A DNA stretch of 64,000 nucleotides from Fragilaria radians. Lineage: Eukaryota; Bacillariophyta; Fragilariophyceae; Fragilariales; Fragilariaceae. The DNA lies in the NCBI GenBank assembly GCA_900642245.1, contig CAAAJI010000001.1, positions 130,699-194,698 of the forward strand, read 5' to 3'. Numbering within the stretch: position 1 is the stretch's first letter; each line of letters begins with the position of its first letter. A program made the position numbers and the translations under genes. The notes under the pieces are model-generated. The model saw only the letters and a program-made list of their open reading frames with translations, made no database searches and was not told where the DNA came from. Of this stretch, positions 10,757 through 20,273 are shown piece after piece.

Positions 10757-11614
10757 TTATGAACCATCACTAGTTCCTAAATATCGAAACACTCGAAATT
10801 TATGATTCGTGGACGGCAAAAGATTGACAGCTGTTGCTTCTCCTGTTCCACCCAAACCACCATCAGTTTCATTTGGTATTGCAAACACAACATGTCTAAT
10901 CCTAGAGTGCAATAGAGCCATTGCTTCGAAGATCGATGGCTCGCGATGTACGTAAATGTCGTAACCTGTACAAAGATATTGGCCATTTTGGAAATCGGGA
11001 CTTGCCATACCCTTCCCTTGTGCCAATTTTCGTTCGGACCTACTCACTCCTTGTAACGCCAAGATGACAGGAGTGCTTAAAGGATTTTTGAAAGCTTCAG
11101 GTTGGAAGAGTATTTCATCCTCCGATCGAGATACGACGAACCCTGATTTAGGATCTATAATAACTGCTCCATGAATGGATACCATTTTCATCCCTTGCAT
11201 CATTTGTTCATGTTCCGCATCGGATAATACTAATGAAAGGTCTTTTTGTTCTTCCGTATTCTTCTTAAAATAAAATGTTGGCCAAATAGCATTAAATTCT
11301 TTCAATTCGTTATCTGATTCGGCTGAACGACCGGGAACGCTCTCGCTCCTGGGTTTCAAATCAAATCCAAGGCTTAATAATTCCTTGATCGTATCTTCCT
11401 GTCGCCCCAAAAGAACGTCCATTTCCTCCTTTCGTCTTCTGACTCTTTTCAGATGAGAAAGAGACTCATCCTTTCCAGTTAGAATAGATAATTCCTTGAG
11501 TAAACGGGAACATATCTTAGGATCAATTGTGCTTATTATTACATCAATGCGATCAGGTTTTGGCTTGACTTTTGTATTCAATCGAATTTCGATGAAATTA
11601 GACGGGGTATTCAT
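10757..11614 (-). CDS. ADAT3: ADAT3-like tRNA adenosine deaminase subunit (Tad3 homologue) lacking the usual zinc cysteines
   Basis: Single exon of 285 residues from ATG at 11614; an in-frame GTG seven codons upstream is not needed. The layout follows ADAT3: an N-terminal segment with LLKELSILTGKDESLSHLKR, a NAIWPTFYF motif, then a deaminase-fold C-terminus with HGAVIIDP, YLCTGYDIYVHREP, AMALLHSRIRHVVFAIP and LPSTNHKFRVFR, each matching a family signature. ADAT3 pairs with ADAT2 to convert A34 to inosine in tRNA anticodons in nucleus and cytosol. ADAT3 normally lacks the catalytic Glu but keeps the PCxxC zinc ligands. Here the corresponding stretch reads EPSIFEAMAL, so both cysteines are replaced (Ser and Glu) while the His of HGAV remains. 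Either the subunit folds without zinc or the copy is diverged. The open frame and intact surrounding motifs argue against a simple pseudogene. Confidence 0.82.
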   Translation of the reverse strand: MNTPSNFIEIRLNTKVKPKPDRIDVIISTIDPKICSRLLKELSILTGKDESLSHLKRVRRRKEEMDVLLGRQEDTIKELLSLGFDLKPRSESVPGRSAESDNELKEFNAIWPTFYFKKNTEEQKDLSLVLSDAEHEQMMQGMKMVSIHGAVIIDPKSGFVVSRSEDEILFQPEAFKNPLSTPVILALQGVSRSERKLAQGKGMASPDFQNGQYLCTGYDIYVHREPSIFEAMALLHSRIRHVVFAIPNETDGGLGGTGEATAVNLLPSTNHKFRVFRYLGTSDGS

Positions 11615-11741
11615 ATACAATACCACCAACCTCACAAGAAAAGGAAAAGTGTACTACTTTGTACTCCTCGTCTTCCACACTTTTCTTACGTTGGATTTTT
11701 TACTAACCTTGTAACATCCCTGACAGATATTCCATCCGAAT
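11615..11741. promoter_or_regulatory. Presumed promoter/5' leader of the ADAT3-like gene
   Basis: Short unique segment between the ADAT3-like start codon and the repeat block. No specific motif is recognised; the assignment rests on position only. Confidence 0.3.
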
Positions 11742-12800
11742 GTAATCATCACCTTCACCACGTTTACACTAATTTTCCTTCCAATAATTGCTTGAAATGT
11801 AATAATTGACATACTTTCTTTTCAAAACCAACAGTATCTAAGTAATCATCACCTTCACCACTTTTACACTATTTTTCCTTCCAATAATTGCTTGAAATGT
11901 AATAATTGACATACTTTCTTTTCAAAACCAACATTATCTAAGTATTGGATTGTTTCAACAATTACAAGAATTACCACTTGGTTTCCTTTCATCTATGATG
12001 CTCTCACAATTAAATAGACTCATGAACATTTATATCAATCGTATATTTCCTGACACTACACCTTTTCACAACATTTTAGGAATGACTTTACAAACACTGA
12101 ATTTGTATTGACAAGCATTAAGCTGAGAAGTGAAGATTGCATTCCTTAATATAGAAGCACTGAGATCAGCTAATATTTTAGTATTGTGATTAATCAAAAT
12201 AATGAACAAGAAAGCATGACAAGAATTTTTTATTTTCCTTCCAATAATTGCTTGAAATGTAATAATTGACATACTTTCTTTTCAAAACCAACAGTATCTA
12301 AGTAATCATCACCTTCCCCACTTTTACACTAATTTTCCTCCCAATAATTGCTTGAAATGTAATAATTGACATACTTTCTTTTCAAAACCAACAGTATCTA
12401 AGTAATCATCACCTTCCCCACTTTTACACTAATTTTCCTTCCAATAATTGCTTGAAATGTAATAATTGACATACTTTCTTTTCAAAACCAACAGTATAAA
12501 AAGTATTGGATTGTTTCAACAATTACAAGAATTACCACTTGGTCTCCTTTCATCTATGATGCTCTCACAATTAAATAGACTCATGAACATTTATATCAAT
12601 CGTATATTTCCTGACACTACACCTTTTCACAACATTTTAGGAATGACTTTACAACACTGAATTTGTATTGACAAGCATTAAGCTGAGAAGTGAAGATTGC
12701 ATTCCTGAATATAGAAGCACTGAAATCAGCTAATATTTTAGTATTTTGGTTAATCAAAATTATGAACAAGAAAGTATGACAAGTATTTTTTGATAAATTG
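11742..12800. repeat. Compound tandem repeat: ~100-bp unit A and ~290-bp unit B arranged A-A-B twice
   Basis: Unit A (about 100 bp, beginning TAATCATCACCTTC) starts at 11742, 11843, 12303 and 12403, with a 71-bp partial copy at 12232-12302. Unit B (starting near AGTATTGGATTGTTTCAACA) lies at about 11941-12231 and 12501-12790. The A-A-B block is therefore duplicated with a period of about 561 bp. Copies are nearly identical, differing by small substitutions and short indels. Short frames within B are disrupted differently in the two copies, so I treat it as non-coding. Confidence 0.9.
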
Positions 12801-12923
12801 TATACACACACAGGTAAGTAGTCGTTGCATTGACTTAGCTACTGACATATTAGAAACATGTCTAAGATCCATAACTCCATGTCAATTACTGTAATGTAAA
12901 CATTATTTGCACGTTCACAGTAA

Positions 12924-14315
12924 TCATGCAAATCTTAGCGTCCAAGATATAAGGATTTCAAGTAACACGGACTGAACAAGAAAACACCAGGTTCCAGCTC
13001 CAACGTTTCCAGTCATATTTATACAAGAATCTCCAACTAAGCTTTCAAATTCTAAGCAAAAGCGGGAGAGAGAATCGTTTAACAAGCTCACACTCATTCC
13101 TTTTAATTGAGGAATAATGATAAGAATTCCCAAGCAGAGAGTGATGCCATTAACGCCGGTTTGAATAGAATACAGGAGTCTCTTGTTATAGCCAAAGAAC
13201 AATACACCAACTGCTAAAAAGTAGGCTGCACCTGGAAGAATGAACACTTGAAACAATAACGTAATTTGCAACAAAATTTTTGCCGGTCCGTCGGGAACAT
13301 GCAATAAATCGACAATTTTTGTTGTTTGTGTCACTGTAGACAAAAATCCAGAGGCCACGCCATGGTAAGATATTTCAAATAATGGCAATGAAAAAGAAGC
13401 GATCCATAGGATGAGAGCTAGACATGAAATCTCAAATACGATGAGACGTTCTGAAATTCCAAAAATCTGTTTGTCCATTCGATTAGATATGCTCGCATCA
13501 AATTCACTTCTTTGAACATGCAAATCATCTTCATTTTCCTCTAAGATCCTCATGTGGTAGTTCAGTGTTAAAGGCGTGTTCGATCTCGTTCCGTGACGCT
13601 GACCAAGAGTAAGTAGCATGATTGATGTTAGAGACAGCGTCATTCCTGCAAAGTAGTATATCATACCGCTACCCATGAAGCACTGAAAAATGATAGATGT
13701 TTCCAAAAACTTCAACTTGATACTGGAGACTGCGATATCCATGATAAGAAATATGTAAAATACCAGAAAGCTAAATCGACAAAAGGTATTCTGGTAGGAA
13801 ATCGGTTTGATGGGTAAGTTCAACGCAATCGCGGTGTGGCGTTCATATACGAGCACAGGATTGATAATCATCATCCAGAACGGAATTATGACCGTTGTCA
13901 ATCCTAAGATTATGACTGATACCACACTCCCAATCGATATGAAGGTGGATACTATAGTACCCAAATCAATTGTTTTCAGAGTTATATCTGTTGGGACCAT
14001 GGAGAAAGCTGTGGAGACACTACACTTTAACAGAATCCAGGGACGCGACAAGAACGATCCCCAAAGAAATCCTAATTGAGTGACAATAAACGATCCCAAA
14101 AGCACTGTGAGGAACGAGACATCAGGTGGTTGTTCCATTGGAGCAATGCCCTCTCCAAAAAAGGTTTGGTCATTCGTTTGGAGAGTCGTATAATTACTCT
14201 CGGCTTCGTGAAGTATGTTGCTCAAAGTCGAATCATAATCTGTCTCAATATTTCCATCACAAAGTAATGGATCTCTACTCGTATCATGCGTCGACGAAAG
14301 TTGTGTTTCCAACAT
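12924..14315 (-). CDS. Multispanning membrane protein, PqiA-like
   Basis: 463 residues from ATG at 14315; an upstream in-frame GTG would add 28 residues but is not a normal eukaryotic start. A polar, Ser/Thr-rich N-terminus of about 65 residues is followed by around eight hydrophobic helices in two blocks: residues about 70-270 (for example FLTVLLGSFIVTQLGFLWG and VSVIILGLTTVIIPFWMMII) and about 300-460 (FEISCLALILWIASFSLPLF, LLFQVFILPGAAYFLAVGVL). A charged loop (MRILEENEDDLHVQRSEFDA) separates them. The two-block plan with a Phe/Leu-rich first helix followed by a loop and a short VLFxxxLP-type helix resembles paraquat-inducible protein A proteins, which are present in diatoms, but similarity is weak by eye. 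Function and membrane are unknown. The gene lies between the compound repeat and a long spacer. Confidence 0.6.
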   Translation of the reverse strand: MLETQLSSTHDTSRDPLLCDGNIETDYDSTLSNILHEAESNYTTLQTNDQTFFGEGIAPMEQPPDVSFLTVLLGSFIVTQLGFLWGSFLSRPWILLKCSVSTAFSMVPTDITLKTIDLGTIVSTFISIGSVVSVIILGLTTVIIPFWMMIINPVLVYERHTAIALNLPIKPISYQNTFCRFSFLVFYIFLIMDIAVSSIKLKFLETSIIFQCFMGSGMIYYFAGMTLSLTSIMLLTLGQRHGTRSNTPLTLNYHMRILEENEDDLHVQRSEFDASISNRMDKQIFGISERLIVFEISCLALILWIASFSLPLFEISYHGVASGFLSTVTQTTKIVDLLHVPDGPAKILLQITLLFQVFILPGAAYFLAVGVLFFGYNKRLLYSIQTGVNGITLCLGILIIIPQLKGMSVSLLNDSLSRFCLEFESLVGDSCINMTGNVGAGTWCFLVQSVLLEILISWTLRFA

Positions 14316-16004
14316 TTTTGAAATGGTTATTTTGCTTCGAAACTCATTACTTGTAAGGCAGTTACTTACAATAATTGTACTAGTGGGGATTTTTTTCACA
14401 GCAGCACGGATTTATTTGTCACCTTCAACTCGGAGAGTACAAGCTAGCGAGGCAAGAAATACCAGGAGATGTTCAAAAAGAAATGCTGGGAGATGCATGA
14501 ATCTAAGGGGATAATTGAACTCTAGTTTAAATACTTGGTTGAAACAAGCAAAAGGAGTGTTTAATATACTAGAAGATATGGCATGGCAAAGATGAAGGTA
14601 TCAGGATTGTAGAGACAATCAGGAGAGGTGTAGCAGTTATACTGCACTGTGTGGCGGGAGACAATATATCAAAAAGAATTTCCACATTATATCTTGGTCT
14701 ATATATTTGCAGGAATTTACGAGCACCTACATGCTGGTATATCAAGCTTCTCATAATTCTTGCTGTGCCTTCCTTAATATTTGTGTGATCATTGATTATG
14801 AGATCTGAAACACATATTATTCTTTTTTGTTGGATAGTGGAGAAATAGAATAGATAGAAAAGAAGAAATGAAGTTGAATTTATTGGGATTAGCCCTTAAC
14901 CCTTGTGCGTTTAGTTTGTGCAGTAATACTCGAAAAGGGATCGAGTACGAGTAGAGAGTTTACAAGAGTTTTCGACTAAAATCAATCGGGATATAGCTAA
15001 TTCAAACAGTACTTGATTATTGGGTGGTAACAAAATAATTCCATCCTACTTTCATCCAGAATTATAAACTAGAATGTTGTCGTGACTTTCGGTTGTAAAC
15101 TGTATAATACTTAACACAATTGTCATTCAAATGCTATTGAAATGAGGATAGATCTAATTGCAATATTAATGTGCAACTAAATGAAATTCCTTCAAAACAA
15201 TGAAAAAATAATCAACAATATTCCTTTTGATTGGGAAAAAGACCTTTTGTGCTTCTTAATCTTAAGTTATAAAGGCATTAATCATATGGATCAATTACAT
15301 CATTGTATCTTTGGGATGATTCTTATTGTATTCATCCTTAATTTGTCTCATTTTTTAAACTGCCAAACAAGTAAAGAATACGGACTTTGCACCAACAGCT
15401 TTAATTTGATTTTTTCATTGACAATCTTTAACGTTCTAATAACAGCAGTACCAATAACTTCTACAACAATAGTGCAAGAAAAAGCTAAAATATGTCTTTA
15501 AACCAAAGTTTAATAAAAAAAAAACGAAATGACTACCTTTACACCTTCCTAATGCCAATACTAAATCAATGATAGAATTTACTTTAAATTCTGTGATGTT
15601 GAATGCACCTGTAGATACCAATGACATGCTAGGTCGAGTAGTAAAACTTAATTGTGTCATGCATCAGATTGTATGACCTGCAAATTCTAGGTTCACAAAT
15701 AACTATCATAACTATCATAATTATCGTTGAAAATGTAAAAATTCAAAGACAAATTCTCTTTAATAAAATAGTTAACGCTACGCCTCAGATCACCTCGTTA
15801 AAAATTGTGATCCATAAAGAAAGCAAATGACTTTTTCCAGCTTAAGGTTAAAAATGACATTCCATGATTAATTATTGCTACAGTGAATTAACCCTACTAG
15901 GGAAAAATTCTGCGACATTTTAAATCTTTCCTACAGTATGTTAATGTCACAAGTTTACTTGGTTTCTTAATTGTATAATCTTTCTGTATCGACGTCAAGG
16001 TCAC
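14316..16004. other. Intergenic region between divergent genes
   Basis: About 1.7 kb, strongly AT-rich, between the minus-strand membrane protein and the plus-strand ankyrin gene. A plus-strand 106-codon frame at 15181-15501 is compositionally AT-driven and lacks a domain; I do not call it. No RNA gene or repeat was seen. Confidence 0.5.
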
Positions 16005-17795
16005 ATGAGTGCAAATGAGCACAATGCAGCCTTCAATCCGCATCCTGAAGACTTCATTGTGCCAGAAAATCTAGAGGGAATCGTGGGAGAAAGTGTCCAA
16101 GAGATTGAAGATGAACTTACTCCTTTGCAGTTACTGATTGAAAATGGAGATTGGGAAGGGAGTATGAATCGAGTGTTAACACATCCTCACGAAATTATGC
16201 CGACTCAATCTGGAAATGGCAGTGGTAGAGGGCTTACAGCCCTTCATCTGGCGTGTGAAAGTGGGGATTGTCCCCATCTCCTTTTGCGAGCAATGCTTGC
16301 AAGGCGACCGAGGGCAGTTGGAATGATTGATAGAGATGGAAATACACCATTACATAACGCTTGTGCAAGTCGATTCGCTTATGATCCGGTTGCGCTATGC
16401 TTACTGCTCATTGCATACCCTCAAGCAACATTGATGCAAGATTTCATTGAAAGATCAACTCCACTTCATCTATTACTTGTATTAGGAGGGGAAGTAAATA
16501 CTAGGTGTTTAAGACTGCTTCTTGATGTGGCTTACTCAGCCGTGGCTGGTCTTCCTCTATCATATGTTCCTCAAGAAGACTACTGTGTAATCGATGACTT
16601 GATGAATAATTTGCTTACGGCTGCAAACTATCCACCTATCGTCATACAAATTATTCGTGAAGTGGCCATTGAAGATCCATTTTCATTTCCAAAATACCTA
16701 TACCCCTTTATCCAGCTACCTGCGCCAAATACATTAGATGTCAGTCCTCAACTAGTAGAGAATCAAAAGCAACTACTTCTAATTCAACAATGTAACCAAC
16801 AAACTCCATTACATACGGCTTGCGCTCGAGGTCTTGGTCCCGAAGTCTTTGAACTACTTACATCCGAATCTAGATATCCAGGAGCCCATCAAGCAGCAAG
16901 AATTAAAGATCAAAAAGACAGACATCCTCTCTTTTATGCAGCGTGCTACGGCGTCAACTTGGACACTGTCAAAGTGCTATACGATCTGTATCCCGATGCC
17001 GTCCATCATTATGAATCCTACAATATACTTCCACTACACGTCGCATACATTACACCTGCATATTCAAATACAGACCGTGAATTCGAATTAATTCGTTCAA
17101 GAGAAGACAATTCATTATCCCTGGAGCAATATTTTAAGCATCCAACTGCAATACCGATGTGGCATACGTATGAATTTTTTCTTCGATTAACGTATCATGG
17201 CACATATCAGGACCCCCCTCCTGGATGCGCTGAGTGGAGAATATTACATGCCTTAGGCTGTATACCGTCGCCTCACCACTTCGTTCGCTCTGCAGTTCAA
17301 CTATATCCATGGCAACTAAAGCAATACGACGAAAACGGTTATTTACCCCTACAGCTTGCTGCGATGTGTAAGCGTCCCAAAGGAGTCGATAAAAATCAAT
17401 ATTGGTTGCCAGAAGGCATCAATAAGAGGGCACTCTACGTCCGATGCTTGCAAGAAGATCGATCACGTGACAACACATTATCAATATTCGTAGATGGATA
17501 TCGAGCAGCTGCCTCTATTCTAGATAAGCACCAGAAATTACCTTTGCATTGGGGGATTGAAAGCGGAAAGCAATGGAATGAAGGAATAAAGTCGCTTGTT
17601 GATGCAGCCCCCCTTGCATTGACGACTCGAGATGGACAGCGAAAGCTATATCCTTTCATGATAGCAGCCACGATTGGTAACGTCTCGTTAACTTTCAATT
17701 TACTTTTATCCAACCCGATGGTTGTTAGAAGTGGAATAATGCAACAAACAGCTAGCACTTGTCCCATCCCCGTTGCTAAAAAGCCTAAAATATGA
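16005..17795 (+). CDS. Ankyrin-repeat protein
   Basis: Intronless, 596 residues, ATG at 16005. Several degenerate ankyrin units are visible: GLTALHLACESGDCPHLLLR (about 69-90), DGNTPLHNACASRFAYDPVA (about 110-130), RSTPLHLLLVLGG (about 148-160), QQTPLHTACARGLGPEVFEL (about 264-285), RHPLFYAACYGVNLDTVKVL (about 304-325), NILPLHVAYI, NGYLPLQLAAMCK (about 443-456) and KLPLHWGIESGKQWNEGIKS (about 510-530). The TPLH/LPLH motif at the start of each helix pair is diagnostic. No signal peptide, membrane span or partner domain is seen, so a cytosolic or nuclear protein-interaction role is inferred. Ankyrin proteins of this size with long divergent repeats are common in diatoms. Specific function unknown. 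Confidence 0.88.
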   Translation: MSANEHNAAFNPHPEDFIVPENLEGIVGESVQEIEDELTPLQLLIENGDWEGSMNRVLTHPHEIMPTQSGNGSGRGLTALHLACESGDCPHLLLRAMLARRPRAVGMIDRDGNTPLHNACASRFAYDPVALCLLLIAYPQATLMQDFIERSTPLHLLLVLGGEVNTRCLRLLLDVAYSAVAGLPLSYVPQEDYCVIDDLMNNLLTAANYPPIVIQIIREVAIEDPFSFPKYLYPFIQLPAPNTLDVSPQLVENQKQLLLIQQCNQQTPLHTACARGLGPEVFELLTSESRYPGAHQAARIKDQKDRHPLFYAACYGVNLDTVKVLYDLYPDAVHHYESYNILPLHVAYITPAYSNTDREFELIRSREDNSLSLEQYFKHPTAIPMWHTYEFFLRLTYHGTYQDPPPGCAEWRILHALGCIPSPHHFVRSAVQLYPWQLKQYDENGYLPLQLAAMCKRPKGVDKNQYWLPEGINKRALYVRCLQEDRSRDNTLSIFVDGYRAAASILDKHQKLPLHWGIESGKQWNEGIKSLVDAAPLALTTRDGQRKLYPFMIAATIGNVSLTFNLLLSNPMVVRSGIMQQTASTCPIPVAKKPKI

Positions 17796-18935
17796 CACTG
17801 CAAAGTCATTTTTGTTTCTGTCTATTTCATTGGGTAGAGTGATGGGTAGATTTCCACTTATTTGTTCTGGACAAATAAATTGCTGTCTGAATCATGATTT
17901 TCAATTGATTGTGGAGAGTCACTGAGCTATGAGCCAATCAACAATAGTTGGGGGTGATAAAATCTGTAGGTGAAAGTGAGAATAAGAAATATCCAGAGAC
18001 AGTCTCTGAAAAAAATAACGTTACAGCTAGTTACGTTTTGACCTGCTCATTTTTCCCCGCATTATGTCATTCATCATTCTGCAGCCTGTCAAAGAAATAC
18101 GCTGTATACAAGTTTCAATAGTTCCATACAGTTTGTGAGTTGATGCTTCAATGATGTGGTTTATTCCACTTGAGGTGTAATCAACGTTTTTGCACTTGCT
18201 TCATCGTTAATCATAATTATTTTTGCTTCATCATTTTTCACTCTTCTTTATTTGATTTCAAATGAAAGCTGGTGTACTTCCATACTACCCATTATCAAGC
18301 CAGGTTGGGGTACATACGGTTCCGGTTAATTCAATTTTTTTTCAAATTCATAATGAGCTAATTACTTTCATCCTCCAATGCCATACGCATGAAGTCATAT
18401 GTTTTCACGTTCACACAGTATTCAACCTCAGCGCGACTTTTTTGCGGGCTTCAAAGGAAGAACCCCTCATCTCCAATTGTATTTGGCAATCACGTTAAGG
18501 AAATTCATTATTTCCTAGATTGTTCACCTATCAATGATTTGCCGTGATTAATGGCCATGACCAATGGATAATTTTGAAATGATATCATTACAAAAGCACA
18601 TTATAACATTACTAACTTCGATCTAAGGTGAGATGTCTTTTCAACATATGAATTTTCTGAAAATAAAGTATTCATACTTTTGGTACTTTGAACTCACAAT
18701 AATTGGATTGGGGTTAAATAACTGCAATGTTACCGTTTCCTGAGATGATTTTGGTAGTACTGTACATTGGTGCGAAAAAAAATTCAGGGGAACTCAACGG
18801 AAGGAATTTTTCTGGTGTGAAGTTTATCAAAGCTTTGGCAGCGTCTTTTTCTGCAATATATCACTCGAAATCATCTTGTTTCACCACGTTCGCTAACTTT
18901 GTGAAGCAGTTGTGAAGACATCAAGAATCGTAATC
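17796..18935. other. Intergenic region
   Basis: About 1.1 kb between two plus-strand genes. No credible coding frame, repeat or RNA gene was seen; the 3' part presumably holds the RING-PDZ promoter. Confidence 0.5.
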
Positions 18936-20273
18936 ATGATGAGATCAAACGATGGTACGTGAAGTGAAAGAAACGATGAAATAACGAATTCGGCAATTAT
19001 TCTTTCAGAATTTATTGCCTTATTGTATTGTACTAACTCCTGTCTCTGTTGGTGTATCGTAACTCGAATAGCGGAATGTCCCGTTTGTCTTGATGGAATG
19101 AACGATGCTGATGTGATGTATCCATTACTGTGTCCTACAAATTGTGGTTACAATTTTTGCTTATCTTGTGTCGAACACCTATTGGAATCCTCCAAGGATG
19201 CATATCAAATGGCATCTGATGGGAATCGCCATGTCAAAATTTGGCTCAAATGTCCACAATGTCGAGGTGATTTAACGCAGACCATTCATGATACTATTAT
19301 ATTACGAAAAGCCAAGACTGCGGAACGATACTTGGATGTCGCCGATAGTGAACTCAATGCATCCGAATTACGATGGAAGCATGATTATGTCACTATTTTC
19401 GCAAAGGATGTTCAACAGGCTGAACTCAGAACCATCAAATATTTTCAGGAACATGACAAACAGTTACCACCACCACTTCGTACTGAATCAAATTCTATCA
19501 TTCCCCCCGATGAAACACCCTTTCTTGATACTACGTTATTCCAAGGACTCGAATTTGCCATGTCGGACGATGAACAATTGTATGTACAAAGTCTCTTACT
19601 ATCCGGACAACCTGATTTACTTGCCTCAGCGACACACATTTTACATGGTATTCTACAACTAACGCTTAAGGGGATGACCCCGAAACTTACGTCATCATCA
19701 CAGCAACGCACAAGAAATCAGCAACGGACGGATATAGAAAAGATGGCTCAATTTCGAAAGCAATATCCCTTACCTGCACGGATGGTTAAGTATTTTGTCT
19801 TACCCACCTTTCCGGCCATGAAAAAGAAAGTCATGACATTTCGAGATGTCCTCTGGGAAGGAAATCTTGCTGATGCCTTTGTACGAAATGGAAAGCCATC
19901 CAGCATTGCAACCGTGCGCAAGAACCCTGCCATCGCTTCCATATTACGACAAGAGGAAAATCAAAACAACCAAGGCAACAAGATATCTACAGAATCATTC
20001 GTACCACAAAATCAAATCCAAATCGCATCAGTCAATGGAGCGGCTGGTCGACTGGGATTACAAGTAGGAGATGTCGTGACACATATTGGGGGGGAACCCT
20101 TTAAGGGCACAGCTCAGGATTTAAAAGAACTATTGTCTCGCATGTATGAGGAAGATTCTCTACCAACGTTTAGCATGATTGTCAATGCCGACGATTGCAT
20201 TGCAAGAGTTTTACAACTTCGAGCTCAATCTCAGATGCAGCAGACTAAGGTTGCTCAAGTGAAAAATTTATGA
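18936..20273 (+). CDS. RING-type (probable E3 ubiquitin ligase) protein with C-terminal PDZ domain, 19-nt first exon
   Basis: Exon 1 is 18936-18954 (MMRSND plus one base) ending at a GTACGT donor. Exon 2 is 19072-20273, after a 117-bp intron that contains a perfect TACTAAC branch-site sequence near 19031 and ends GAATAG. The product is 406 residues. The RING occupies residues 9-70: C9-P-V-C12, then CPTNCGYNFCLSC and CPQC. The position of the usual zinc-binding His (CGHxFC) is Tyr33, with an extra Cys27 that could substitute. A long helical middle follows, then a PDZ-like fold at about 310-390 with the GLQVGDVVTHIGGEPF core. RING proteins transfer ubiquitin from an E2 to substrates, and the PDZ would supply substrate or membrane-protein binding. 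Both functions are inferred from domains. A second in-frame acceptor exists at 19007-19008. Confidence 0.8.

Noticed and set aside
12066..12811. Similar minus-strand frames in the two copies of repeat unit B
   Set aside because: Their resemblance comes from the DNA duplication; the copies diverge by frame-changing indels and have no known domain.
15181..15501. 106-codon plus-strand frame
   Set aside because: Composition matches the AT-rich spacer and no family is recognisable.
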